Source: Nymphaea colorata
Taxonomy: Eukaryota > Streptophyta > Magnoliopsida > Nymphaeales > Nymphaeaceae
Assembly (NCBI RefSeq): GCF_008831285.2
Contig: NC_045145.1
Span: forward strand, 24,180,802 to 24,244,801
DNA length: 64,000 nt
Direction: 5' to 3'
Shown: positions 10,847-22,760 of the stretch, in pieces
Layout: every line of letters starts with the position of its first letter
Position numbering within the stretch: the first letter of the stretch is position 1
The notes under the pieces: model-generated
What the model saw: only the letters and a program-made list of their open reading frames with translations
Told to the model about the DNA's origin: nothing
The model's database searches: none
Translations under genes and position numbers: made by a program

Positions 10847-12795
10847 TTCGTTGCATAGAGATAAGGAGGCAATCTTGGATAATGAAGGAAAATCCTCTCC
10901 AAGATTATTGGCATCGATCGCATCAATCCTCCAAAAGTTTTTTGGAATCAATCAAGTCTATCGATATCTGCTGGAGGAGGATTTTTCTATCTTAAGTATG
11001 CAAAACTATATAAAGAGATGTATCGCTGCTGTAAACTAATACAGAACAATGAATAAGAACAATGAATAAGAAGAAAGCTCCTTTTCTCTCTCCTGGATTT
11101 TCTCCTGGATGTAGGGAAATAAGCCGAACCACGTAAAAGCCTGTTTCTTCTTCATATTCCAACAAGGTTGCCACCAGCTTTTTGTAAAAGGTGGAGAGCC
11201 ACATCTCCCAACAAGGTTGCATCGGAAGTTTATCTAACAGTCATTTGTATTGTGCTGGTGAGATTTTTCATGAGGGTGGATATCACAATATCAGTCTTCC
11301 AATGCTGTGCTTCTAAATATTCAGTCATACGATAATATTGCCACTAGCTTTTCGTAAAAAATAGATCCAAATAATTTCCTTGAAACCAAAAAACATTTTA
11401 CGAACAGGAGATAATAAAAAAGAAGCTAATCTGGTCGGACTTGTGAATCTTCCAATGGGTTAATTGATTTTCTTATAGCTAAAATTAACTTCCTATTCAA
11501 AATTATTTAAAATGAGTCCATGGGAGTGCAAAAAAATAAGAGGAATGGCATGGCAAGGATCGACTCACGCAAAGAGCGACAACTCAGGATGAGAGAACTC
11601 TGTGATATTCTGCGGCGACAATAGAACAATTAGCAGCAAGCTAATAAAAAGTATTGGGCGCAGAACTAATAATAGACCTCTGCACTTGTATAAAATATTA
11701 AACTTCCAATTTGTTGTTCTGCATTCTACACGGGACTAGTAATACACCTCTGCAATTCTTTTAAACGTCCGAACTTTCACTTAAATGTTGAAAGTTTCGA
11801 CTTGATCTGCATTTAGTAAGTAAGGCCCACATGGACGCTTTTGATGAATGTCGTTGGAAAGGTTATATCTGTTTTTCCTCATAAATTATAATCGCAAGTC
11901 ATGTGAACCTGTCAGGTTCTGTCGTGTTTGGGTGATTGATATAACTACAAAAAAGGAAAAAAAAAGTAAGGAAAGGAAAAAAAATGTCTTTGAAAATGAA
12001 AATAGAAAGATTTTGTTGGGTGAATCTAACGGTTAACCCACCATTTGAGTCAGAAACGAAGTTTTTGTCATTCCTTTTACCCTTACAATCTAAAGTTGCA
12101 TCGACATATGGTGGTGAGATCTTTGGCTTCACCCACCATTTTATATGCTACAAGAGTATAACATCCCTACAGATTTTAAGATTTTGAACTGAAGACGTGC
12201 TTCAAGTCCACATGAATTCACCCCCGAAGCAAAAATAAAAAGGAATATTGGAAGGAAGTCTTTGCACAAAATTGAAGATGCCTTCACTCAATGAGGTAGT
12301 TTTTGTGACAAGTCTAACACATGAATTCTATCGATCCCAAAGTTGATTCTTACGTAATGACCGGCATGTAAATTCAATTTTTATGAAGTTGAACTCACGA
12401 TTGACCATAAAATGGGAAATGCTTGCTGCCAGTTCCGAATTTATTATATTTTTAAATAGTGAATCATGTAGATTCATTTCTATACGAAGTTTGACCAAAG
12501 CATGGGAAATAATGGGGCGTTGTTTCGAATATAGAAGTTGACCAGGTTTACATCACTATATTCCCAACAACAGGCAACGACATACTGTCTTCTTCAATGG
12601 TGGAGACACATGTGAGTTTATATGGGCAATTGCCATGCAATCCTACAATTTTCTTTATTTATTTATATGTGAGTTATCTCCAATCACTTATTCTTGTATT
12701 GATGCTCTGATCATTAATCGGTTTAATATCCCTATGTCATTTCATTTATGCTTTTTTGAAAGGTCTATTAGGAACTCCTCAACCAAAACTTATGA
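10847..12795. other. Intergenic DNA without a recognisable gene
   Basis: AT-rich, with several short overlapping frames on both strands (10.8-11.2 kb, 11.85-12.2 kb) that show no domains. There is a short direct repeat of gaacaatgaataag near 11045-11070. Nothing coding is supported. Confidence 0.4.
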
Positions 12796-12963
12796 GGGGG
12801 TGTTTTTAGATGACACTCTGAAAGTTTTCGTAATGAGTTTTGCAAACTTGGTGTTTTTTTTTTTTGGCATGACGAACACGAAACTTGGAATTTCATGAAT
12901 AGCTTGAGAGGGTTAGATTTTTACTTCTTCCTACAAAACCATATTTTGTCAACCAAACACTCC
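12796..12963. mobile_element. Possible MITE with GGGTGTTT-like ends
   Basis: The left end gggggtgtttttagatgac and the inverse of the right end, ggagtgtttggttgacaaa, are similar, and the segment is about 170 bp with no coding content. This is a common look for small Tourist/hAT elements, but the TIR match is imperfect and no target duplication is certain. Confidence 0.35.
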
Positions 12964-13089
12964 AAAACCCAATGCTCTCTCCATAGGATATTTTAAGAAG
13001 TGTTCCATGTATTTACTCCAACTTTTAGGGCAGATGCATGAAACAGTAACAGGATTGCCAAACCGCGTCTTAATATATTTTAATATATT

Positions 13090-13400
13090 TTATTAGAGTG
13101 GGACGTTTGATGCCTACTTAATAGGCTTCCCTAATTTTTCTTAAGGTTATTATTGTAATGTTATCATTTTACAGTATTGCCCTAATCCCCATTTGAGATT
13201 TGAGATGGATGTCTTGTATTCTTGATTTTGAATTAGTAAAAAAACTTGTGCAGCCGTAGACATGGAGAGTTTTGGTCTCTAAAGTCTGTGTGTGTTCTTT
13301 TCTTTTTCTTCTTCATCTAAGGAGAGAAAGAGAAGCCCTCATTCCTAACATCTTTCGGGTTCCATACTCGACCTGATCTAAGTTGGGAACCAGAAAACAT
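13090..13400 (+). mobile_element. Probable decayed Copia LTR
   Basis: The run includes a PPT-like gagtgggac near 13096, then cttccctaatttttc, a transcript-end region, cttgattttgaattagt, cttgtgcagccgtagac, and a T/C-rich tail. I recognise this layout from plant Copia LTRs. No coding region adjoins it on either side, so it may be a solo LTR. Ends are not defined. Confidence 0.4.
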
Positions 13401-16400
13401 GACAGGCATGTGCTTGGGATCCGTTGCCCGTCCCTAGTGAAAATATAATTTACCTCCCGCTTGGGCAGCGGAGTGGTGAATTTCATGAACAGCTTGCTCA
13501 TTTTTATCTGTTCTAGGACGACTGATGTCAAATTTATTATCAAGAGGAAACCGAAGTTTTTTTTTTTTTTTCTTTTTTTTTACAAGCAAAATTTGGTGCA
13601 AAATGGGCGGATTCAACTATCTCCAGCTTTGACATCTGAAATCTTACAAATAACTGTTGGTCTTACAAAATGGTTCCAACTGGTGCGCCTACTATCTTAA
13701 AAATATGCTGCCTTGATCACTACGGAAATGTTTGAACCATTGAAACATTTCACTGTTCACACTGTCCTCAATATTGGCACTTGAAAGTATGAAAATTTTT
13801 ACTATTTTTCGCTTTATTAAGTACCTTTTAACGTTGAATGTTAATTTTTAAGCAAAAGTTTGTTGAACAGCCCTATATGAGTCAGGGGTACTGATGATGC
13901 TGATATATGCGTAGGCTTGTAGATTTGTGTACTCTGCACAAACCCATGTCCATAACATGTTCTTCTGGGCCAAGAGAACACATGTCATGCATTGGGCCTG
14001 TACAGTGCACCTTGGTGCATATAATCACCTCTCGTGTTTTAGGGTACAAAATTCTTCTTAAAGATGGAGCTTCAGGTATAGGAGGATGATCCGACTGCTA
14101 AGGTGAGTTAATCCCACCAACAGAAGAGAGCAGGTTAAGTGCACGGCGTGCACGGTGCACAACCTTTAAGAAAAAGACAAGGTGCACAACCTTTAAGAAA
14201 AAGACAAGTGGCCTTCTGGCCCACTTGCATTGGCTCCCTAACCTACTTTTAGGGGTACTTGACATTCACGGGAGCCTGTGCATATAACCAGGTTTGCGAG
14301 CAGAGGATCATCGCAAGATTTCCACGTAATGAAGGTGAAGAAACATTCAAAACCAACTGTTAAATAACCCAACCGCTGGCTCTTGATTTCTTATATGTGA
14401 CACATATGAAGGGAAAAACAGAAGAAGCTAAAAGATGAAAATGAAAGGAAAACAAAAAGAAAAGCAAATACTATAAAGGCTTATTTATATAAACACAAAA
14501 GTAGAGGAACTTTTCAAATATTATGTTCGCTTGATCATGTAAAAGAATGAAAAGGAAAAAAAATTAGCCTAGTTGGTTCACAATCATACACCTAATAGTT
14601 GAGATTTTGATTATACATTCAACACTCCTTTCTTGTTGACTAGAAAGAAAATATATCAATGACTGTACATGCATGTGCAGTTTTCGAATAAATTCCCACT
14701 TTCTCTTTGAACTTTTTCCTTTTCCATATGTATACTTTTTTTTGTTAATTGTAATCGACAATGTTTATCATTATTTTTCAATAGTTTTCATCTGCCGCAG
14801 GCCAAGCTTTAAGCTTATAGAACAAGCTATTTGCGCAGTTCTAGAATTGGATTTCAATGGTTAGAAGATAAGTAAGTATTGAACTCTCCTAATTAATTAC
14901 CTTGTGACACAAGATCGTTTGATGGTGGTCAGGTGCCGGTTGCTAAAATCAGACCAACATTAATTATCACACATTTGTAAACTAAGATCTAAGCTGAACA
15001 TATATTGATTAATCAAGAAATCAGCTATATCGGGCTTTTCTGTCCACGAAACTGAAAAACTTGGGGACTGATTGGGATAGGTCTTACTTTTTGGTGCCCA
15101 GCTTCTGTCCTAAGAGCAAATCCATGACAAATAAGTCCCAGGGTCGATGGATTTATCGTACCGATTATTCCAATTTAGAGATGGAAGAAAGGTTGAGTTT
15201 CAAAAAAGTGTTCCATGCATATTAAAAACATCGTGAACTATATACAGATTGGACACTTCAATTGAAACTTACCCGAGTCTCACACTTAACCTTCAGATCT
15301 ATGAGATGAACCGGAACTAGTCAACTGCATGATTCTTCTTCCTCCATTGATGAACGATTAGATCCTCCTCCGCTTGAGAGTTTCTCAAGTCTAAGCTCCA
15401 AGCCATGGGGGTGGAGCTCGATGCTGTTGGCAATTTATGAAACGATGCTTTCCAATCATGTTGATGAAATTGAAGTAGGGAGCAAAATAACCAGACATGG
15501 TTTGGAAATTAAGCAAGGCAGACAGTAACTGACAATGGCAGAGCCATACATGGCGAAAAAAGTATTCTAGACTTAGCTTCACTCTCCCAATAGCCTCCCT
15601 GCTCCATACCAGCTCGCCCTTTATCCTTCACTTGACCTCTCTCTGCAAAAGCAATTCTTTCCGTCCGGCAACGAGAGGAGATGCTACTTCGAGCCATTCG
15701 GGAGTTGAGGACACAAAATTCACCTGCCCACACTCCCGCCTCCGTCTCTTGCCTTGCCTGCTTCTCATCTCAAGCTATCTCTTCCCTTTTTTATTCTCCT
15801 TCCCTTCCACCTTCAAAAGGGATGAAGGTTCTTCCGAACTGGATCTTTGCTCTCTCTGCAGCCGGACGAGAACGATCGAGCGAAATTGGAATATTCAGTT
15901 TTTGCGATGTTCATATATTCGGATTCGAATGTTAAAAGGATACGCTATCCAAATCTAAATTTACAAATTGAAATCCTATCCAAATCTAATTTTTAGAATG
16001 GTATCGGAATCCAAATCTGAGTTTTAAACCAAATCCAAACCACAGTCTAGAAGTTAAATTTTGTCTGATCCAAATTTAGATTTGACCACTTATTAAGTTA
16101 AATCTAAATCGGAATCGGACTAGATATCATTTTAAAAAACTGAATCCAATTGATTTGTTAATCAGATATCAAATTCTTTTCATATCTAATAGGACAGAAC
16201 AGGAAATGGGTGCTTTAGGTTTAAAATGACCAAAAAGCCCTTCATGCTCGAACTATAAATGCTAATTTGAGTCCAATCACATCACATGTCATCGAATTAA
16301 GTCCAAGTTGGTAAAGGACGAATACAATCTAAAAAATCCCACTGAGAAATAACTATGTACTGCGTTGACCAAGTCAAGGAATAATCGATTACTCAGTTCT

Positions 16401-17640
16401 ATAAATTCAGAACCATATGTGTATAAAATATTCTGTGAATTAAATGATTTCTATTTTCTTTTTCTTCAAGAACACATTATTTCATCAGCCTTTCTTTTTA
16501 TAAATGGAATTCAAGCCAAAGCATTTTTCATCATAAGCAAGCAGCGGGTTTAAGCACATTTATATGTTTGGATCTAAGTAAACATGACAGTGAATATTTT
16601 TACTTTTTTAACACAACGGTAATCCAATAGTACAACGATAATTTAATCTCTATTTTTTGGCTAATGAAAGCATAGTCATCAATTTGATTTTCATGATCGC
16701 TAGCCTTTTGAATCGTAGGAACTATAAAAAAATGCTGAATACTAGGGGTTTCCCTACCTCTCACTCAAAATCTCTCCTTTGAGCATTTATGGACGCAAGA
16801 GCCCATGGTTCTATATTCTGTTTATATTGTGAAAAACAATTGCTTTTTGAGAATATATACACCGGTTTGTTTTGTGTAACATTATGAACTTAAATCTGAT
16901 ACTCGTAAAATTGATGGGAGTTAGTGGCTTAATTAGTCAAGACGATGAGGTTTGACTGTGAAGAAGAGCATTATTTTAATCAGCCTGAAACATGAAAACT
17001 AAGCCGATTCGTTCATTGATCAAATTTGAACACCATTTGAGCCAATGCGTTTAGTGTATAAATTTTCTATAGTACACTTTTTTAATTAAATCAAACATTG
17101 TCGTTGATAAAGATGATCTTTATATTAAATCTTTGAGGTCACATTGATGTATTAAAAAAATGTTACTTGAGAATATAATCAAACTTAAGAATGAAAAATA
17201 ATGTGACTTAGAATTCGATTTGTACAGCTCCGAGTTCTAAATTACATATGCGACAAAATCTACCACTAGAATAGCTGCCTCTCAACTTCTTGTTTTCAGC
17301 AGCTACAATACTTTTTTTATTTGTATTTTACATATACTAACTTCTTTACATATACACATATATGTAAACCTCACAAATCTTTGGATCAGGAGAGCGGAGG
17401 GTGGGTGCCCTACGCCATGGCTCCACCCCGACCAAATAAAAAAAAAAATACAGTGTAAACATTAAAAAAGTTTTTTTTGCGTTTTTGTATTTTTTGAATG
17501 TGAGTTCTTTCTACCACAGGAATTGGAAAAATACCACAGGAATTGGAAAAATACGGTGTAAAAATGTGACGGTGGGACCCACAGCCGTTCTCCCACACCG
17601 CTGGTTGGTGGCCTTTAAAAGGGGGGGCCCACGAACGTAA
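13401..17640. other. Intergenic DNA with small repeats
   Basis: I see no supportable gene in these 4.2 kb. A 27 bp unit (ggtgcacaacctttaagaaa...) is duplicated in tandem at about 14154-14207. A degenerate gaatccaaatc-rich stretch at 15890-16190 belongs with the 7.2 kb MITE family. A 21 bp unit (taccacaggaattgg...) is duplicated at about 17512-17553. The frame at 13461-13700 runs through a T tract and is not protein-like. Confidence 0.45.
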
Positions 17641-18100
17641 GCCCAAGAGCAAACGCCCGAGCGTCGCGAGGCTCAGGCTCTACCCCCTCCCTCTACCTCT
17701 TGGCTTCCCCCCACACCTCATCACTATAAATATCAACTCCAACCTTCTTGCCCTCCCACTTCTTCTTCCATGTCTTCTTTTGCCACCGCGTCTGCCTCCG
17801 ACTTCCGTCATTGGATTGCCGACGGGGTCGCCGGAATCTGGCACGGCAGCTTTCGCGTTGTCGGCTGTCAGCAGACCCCGAGGTGAGCCTCTGAGTGGGT
17901 CTTTCCTGCCTTCCGTCGCTTCTTTTTACGATGTCCGTGCGCAGATCTCGGTTCTTTATGGGAGGAGAAGACTCCGTTCTTTATGGGAAGGGTTCTTCGT
18001 TAAGAGCGCCTAAACGTTTCTCGGGGTTTCTTTCTCGTCGCCGTGCGATTGCTTTGGCGACCGTGCGAGGGGATTAGAAAGGGAAGGCACGGTCCCGGGT
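17641..18100 (+). promoter_or_regulatory. GC-rich promoter-like patch with a short ORF
   Basis: Composition shifts to GC-rich. A TATA-like ctataaatatc at about 17723 is followed about 45 bp later by an ATG at 17770 that opens 38 codons, closing at 17886. The closing codon overlaps a good donor sequence (aggtgagcc), so this could be a first coding exon of a lost gene. I do not recognise the peptide (it begins MSSFATASASDFRHW). No further exon could be assigned, and the link to the BOP1 pseudogene downstream is unproven. Confidence 0.3.
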
Positions 18101-18241
18101 TCTTGGATTCTTTGATTGTTGGATCTTGCCAATGATTTCTTGCTTGGTCGCGCTGGTTTCTTTCGTTTTCTCTTCACGTCGCATTTTCGCTCTCCCCCTT
18201 CCGTCTTTTCGCTTTTGCCTTTCCGTCTGCTCTCTCGCTAC

Positions 18242-18352
18242 TGCCTTCCCTCTTCGATTCTTCTGGCGACCACGACCTTCGAGCTGCTGCCTTCCCTCTT
18301 CGAGTCTTCCGGCAACCACGACCTTCGAGCTGCTGCCTTCCCTCTTCGAGTG
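18242..18352. repeat. 46 bp minisatellite, about 2.5 copies
   Basis: The word ttccctcttcga recurs at 18246, 18292 and 18338, exactly 46 bp apart. Intervening text (cttcgagctgctgcc, ggc(g/a)accacgacc) is nearly identical. The unit is C/T-rich on the plus strand. It explains the overlapping open frames seen here on both strands. Confidence 0.85.
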
Positions 18353-18359
18353 CGTCTGC

Positions 18360-19328
18360 TTGTAGCTTAACGGAACCTGAGCAAGGAGCAACAAAAGATA
18401 GTAAGTTTGACAAAAAATGATTGCACGTCAAAGATAACGAAGAGAAGGAGTTGGTATCAAAATGATGAGAAGTTGGGGGAGCAGATGCCCAACAGATATC
18501 ATATCCTTCGTCATAAGAAAGGGTTGGATTCTTCATTAAGTGAAGCCTTAGGGGTGAACAGGCGATTGGAGTCCTGAGGGCCAAGGCCGCCAAAGGGCCT
18601 ATCGCATGCTTCTGTAGAGAGTAAGTTGAAACCTATGACCTCTAGTGGCTGGTGCCAGAACAAAGGCATCTTGCAAGCAGTGGGGGAGTGGAGGTATGGC
18701 TGGTTCTGCTATGGTAGCCTAGACTTCTCTAATGCTTGACAAAGCTGGTGTGAGAAGACGAGAGAGCCTAGGGATGGAAAGGAATCTGATCGGCGATGAC
18801 GACGTTCGGCGGCTCGGCCTTCCGTCTTTCCAACTGCTCTCTCTTCCTGTCTGCTCTATCTCTTCCCGTCTTCCCTCTTCCGTCGACCAGACGAGACGAC
18901 CAAAGGACCAGACTGCAACTGCCTCCATGTAATGCAACCTCCAAGCGAGAGCATCTATATCAGGTATAGTGCCTTGCCATTGTTTCATTTTCGGAAGTCC
19001 TCCAGTGTTTGCTTTTCTCTCCCAGTTTTCAATGCATTCAGAGTTTATAGTTATTTGATTAGTTGCATGGAGCACAGATTAGCTTGGAGGCTTAATCTAA
19101 CGAAGACTTAATCTAACGATGACTTTCATTACTTTGAAACCCCTATATTTTCATCACACTTAGTGAGTTTCAATGCCTTTTAAATTGAAGAAAATGCTGT
19201 TATTTGTGCTTTTTATCATCTTGTTCAATTAGCCTTTCATATAGAAGTCCATTTGTATGATGACAATTGTGGGTTGAGTTTATGTTTTTTCTCCTCATTA
19301 TGTGGATTTGGGATTTTGCTTTGTGCAG
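18360..19328. other. Region upstream of the BOP1 remnant
   Basis: The missing 5' exons of BOP1 should lie here if the gene were whole, but no frame resembles the BOP1 N-terminal domain. A plus-strand frame at about 18451-18578 has a protein-like look (WYQNDEKLGEQMPNRYH) but matches nothing I know. The acceptor tttgtgcag at 19320-19328 opens the first recognisable BOP1 exon. Confidence 0.4.
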
Positions 19329-21426
19329 GGCATGAAATGGCATTTCGCCCTTCTGTTGAGTTTATTCCTACAAAGGAAGAGATAAATTCTTATGAGCTCA
19401 TGTTTGAGGAGGACCTTCCAAAATTTATTCCAAGAGGGTATGCTTATACATCTTTTTGTGAACATCATATATGACAAGTGATGAGTACTTTTTGTGGTTA
19501 ATGTTGATTTTTAGCATTCTTCATTTTCTCATTGTTTGTGTTGGCAGATATGAGTTCCTTAGAGAGGTTCCTGTTTACATGAATCTCAAAGAATGTTTTG
19601 AACGTTGTCTTGACTTTTACTTGTGCCCAAGGACTCGAAAAAAGAGGGTTGGTTTGGACATATACTGCACCATCAAACATATTTTTTATGTTTGTCATCT
19701 CAAGACTAAAAGCTTTTGTAATGATTATTTGCTGTTTCTGCCTTCTACAGCTTAACATTGATCCTGAAGATTTAAAGCCTAAGTTTCCAAACAAGAAAAA
19801 CCTGCAACCATACCCGACAACTTGTTTTCTGGAGTACAAGGGCCACACAGGGCCTGTTACATCAATTTCTATTGAATCATCTGGTCAATTGATTGCTTCT
19901 GGTATGAAACACAGTTTTCTTTTCTATAGTTGTAAGATAAATTATCATCTTGAACACATAAATTATCATCATCTTGAACACTTACCGTCAATTGTTTCAT
20001 TCTCATGTTTGAAGGTTCAATTGATGGAACTGTGCGTATCTGGGAGATTGAAACCGGTAGATGTCTGAGAGACTGGAAATTTGATGAGCCAATCCTGCAT
20101 GTTGCATGGAATCCAATTTCTGAACTTCCTATCTTGGCTGTTGCTGTGTTAGTGAAATTTTTTATTTATTAGATGTTCAATTGCATTAATCCACTTAGTT
20201 CTGAACCTATTCTTGCTTCAAGGGACAAGATGTGGTTCTTTTGAATGCAAGTCTTGGAAATGCTGAGGATGAAGAGAAGGTTAAAGACCTGCTTGTTTCA
20301 GCACCAGTTGAGATAGATGAATCAAGTGAGCTACTGATGCTGTATCTGTTAATTTTGCCAACTCATGCGTGTTGGTCCTTATAATGTACAATACGGTAGG
20401 TAATAAAGTTTCTCCTGTGAGCTGGGCTCAACATGGTACACGTGATGGCGTCAAGCTAAAACACTTTAAGGTATATCTCTGTCATTTTTCTCAGTGTACT
20501 TTGTGAACGTACAAGTCACAACATACTGTGTTGCCTAAATTGCATTTTCGGGAGAGTTGCAAGATTGCATTTTCTTATATTTGTACCCTAAATTGATCGA
20601 TTTAGTATCATTTTGTATAGATGGATTTCCATTTGCTATTTGTGTTTGTCACAATGGTGACACAGACGGCAAGCCTTTATTGAGGTTAATGTAATTGCTT
20701 CCAATTTGCAGTAATTATTCCAAGGACATTAATCATGTTGCCTTCCATCGTTCATATCCACTGTTTGCTTCATGTTCGAATGACTGCTCAGCATATGTCT
20801 TTCACGGAATGGTGTATTCAGATCTTAATGAGAATCCTTGCATTGTGGCGCTTGAGATTCTAGAGGGGCATGAAAGTGCAAATGGCAGAGGTGTGTGTTT
20901 TCTTATTGCATGTTCTTTGGTTATTTTTGTATGTATGTCTTCATTAAGTTAAAGTTTTGAATTCCACCATTCGAGTTTTTCTTGTCATGCAGTCATGCTC
21001 AATATGCAACGTGTATGCTCCATGTTTGGTGTGTGGTTGCAGTAGTACTCACATTTTTCTATATGGAGAGGGACTTGAGTTTCTCTCTGCTTTTGATGCC
21101 ACAAAAAACTATGGTAATCCAAGTCCATCAGGGAATATTAAGAACCGTGCAGTTCTACTAAACTACCATGTTGTAGTTTCAGTCATTTGATTTTGTTGTC
21201 ATTCATGGATTTCTTGCTTTAAATAATTGAAACTATAAGTATGAAATAACATGTCATGTTTCCTTCTGAAAAAGGATAGAGATCCTGTTTAGTCATTATA
21301 AAATAATGAACGCGGATCTGTTCTTTTCATATCCATACAGGAGTCCTGGATTGCAAATTCCACCCTAGGCAGCCTTGGCTATTCACAGCTGGTGCTGATT
21401 CTATAATTAAGTTGTTTTGTCACTAA
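19329..21426 (+). pseudogene. BOP1: BOP1 homologue (ribosome biogenesis WD40 protein), truncated and internally deleted
   Basis: Eight exon pieces can be read: 19329-19437, 19548-19647, 19751-19901, 20015-20148, 20223-20325, 20400-20470, 20712-20890 and 21341-21426. They encode the end of the BOP1NT domain ([26 protein letters not shown]), the first WD40 repeats (YPTTCFLEYKGHTGPV; SIDGTVRIWEIETGR; HVAWNP), then the last repeats (HRSYPLFASCSND; YVFHGMVYSDL; WLFTAGADSIIKLFCH, stop). BOP1 is a nucleolar component of the PeBoW complex needed for 27S pre-rRNA processing and 60S assembly. The N-terminal half is absent. About 110-130 residues of central WD40 sequence are missing between 20470 and 20712. 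At 20148 the donor reads gctgtg|ttagtg: a base has been lost, so the only GT in place would shift the frame. A functional gene elsewhere is expected; transcription of this copy is possible but a normal protein is not. Confidence 0.9.
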
Positions 21427-22124
21427 TCTATCATTTTACAACGAGAATGCACATCATCAACTGCGGCTCTGGAAATAGAACACACCACTGGAAATTTTTG
21501 GATTGTGTACATATGAAGAGTCTTGGCAGCTTCCCTCCGCACATTGGTTGGTTAATTTACCTGTATGCTAAAAGAACCATGGCAGAGGATGATTGGGAAC
21601 AGATGGGCTTGTGTCAGGCAAGAGGCATTTCATCCTGCTAAGTGCTGTCAGCTGTGTCTCTTGGATCTTTCTATTAATGTTGACCAGACCTTGTTTTATG
21701 GTGATCTTGATGTGTTAGCGATTTACAAACAATGGTGGTAGCGTGTTGAGGAGGAATTTACATGGCAGGAAATTGATGTCGTTTGTTGCCGCCATCCACG
21801 AGTCGAATGGGCCGACTCTGCCACATTCGACAACTGATCACAATATATGACGACGCTGAATTCAAATATTTTCTGGCACTGAATTGTTGTGTCTGACTAG
21901 TTTGCTCTTTCGTCTATCCTGAAGCTACATCTGCGACATGGCTAATTTAGATGACTTATTGGTTTAGGTTTGTTCTCAGCTTCACACGGTTGGCTGATTC
22001 TTGCATGTCTAATAAAATTTATGGATTCATCTTGGCCACTGCTTACTCAGGTGCTTCTGTGTCCATCCTTTTTGGGCTTCATTTGCTAATTACTACGTTT
22101 TCGTGCTTCTTCACATGCTCGAGC
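21427..22124. other. Former 3' flank of BOP1
   Basis: No gene recognised. The first part may be the old 3' UTR. Short frames such as 21417-21641 lack domains. Confidence 0.4.
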
Positions 22125-22345
22125 TGGACTTTGTATAATCGAGTTAATCGAGCAAGAAGAGTTTTGTGTATTCGAGTTAAGCGAGTCAAGCTCGTCAAGC
22201 TAAGCTCGCTCGAGCTCGACTATTGTATAATAGAGTCGAGCTTGAGCTTGACTTTGTATAATCGAGTCGAGCTCGAGCTTGTGTTAGTCTGTTCGACTCG
22301 AGTTCGAGCTCAAGCTCGTTGAGCCGAGTCGAGCTCGGCGTAACT
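22125..22345. repeat. GAGCTCGAG-rich element (related to 62495-62690)
   Basis: The text iterates cgagtt(a)a(t/g)cgag, gagctcgag and ttgtataat(c/a)gag words. The same vocabulary, including cgagttaatcgag and tcgactttgtataat, occurs at 62495-62690. The latter ends in CTCGTGTGCAGCCCTA, which looks like a transposon terminus. It directly abuts the C2-domain fragment, so a capture event is plausible. Confidence 0.6.
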
Positions 22346-22369
22346 AGAGAGTGAGGAGGCGGGGAGAAT

Positions 22370-22747
22370 CGAGAGGGCGTCATCGAGGGGGAGGCGGGCA
22401 GAGCCGACGACGAGCGGAAATGCAACAGAGATGGAGGAGGACGAGGGGTGGATGTCATCGTCGGAGTGAACGATGTCAAAGGTGAGGAAGCTGATGGGCA
22501 ACGGACGGCACACAGAGATAGAGAGAGCAAACCGCTGGTTCTAGACGGGCTTGGTGCCGCCGGAGGAGTCGACGGTGGTGGGCAGGCGGCAGTTGGGTTC
22601 GTCGAAGCAGGAGACGACGGCGTAGGGTGCGAGGGCGCCGCGCCGCCAGTTGACGTTCTTGAGGTGCGTGGCGGAGACGATCGTCAGGTCAACGTCCAAC
22701 AGGAGGTTGGGCGGCAAAGGAGACGACTCCAGCGCTTCCGGCGACAA
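22370..22747 (-). pseudogene. C2-domain protein fragment with in-frame stop
   Basis: On the minus strand one frame reads LLLDVDLTIVSATHLKNVNW, then LAPYAVVSCFDEP, DSSGGTKPV, a TAG stop at 22541-22543, then NQRFALSI, LTFDIVHSDDDIHP and PLVVGSARLPLDDAL. This is the order of a plant SRC2-like small C2 protein: first beta strands, the KPYAVV strand, the T-K-P-V-W motif, then the DIVH and GSARVPL strands. C2 domains of this type bind membranes, often in a calcium-dependent way. The stop replaces the normally conserved Trp of TKPVW by a single change (TGG to TAG). The frame is otherwise open, which suggests recent death of a compact, possibly intronless copy. No proper ATG is seen. Confidence 0.75.
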
Positions 22748-22760
22748 CTGAGAGAGAAAG

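Noticed and set aside
17770-17886. 38-codon protein-coding gene
   Set aside because: Too short, unrecognised, and the stop overlaps a donor site; kept only as part of the promoter-like patch.
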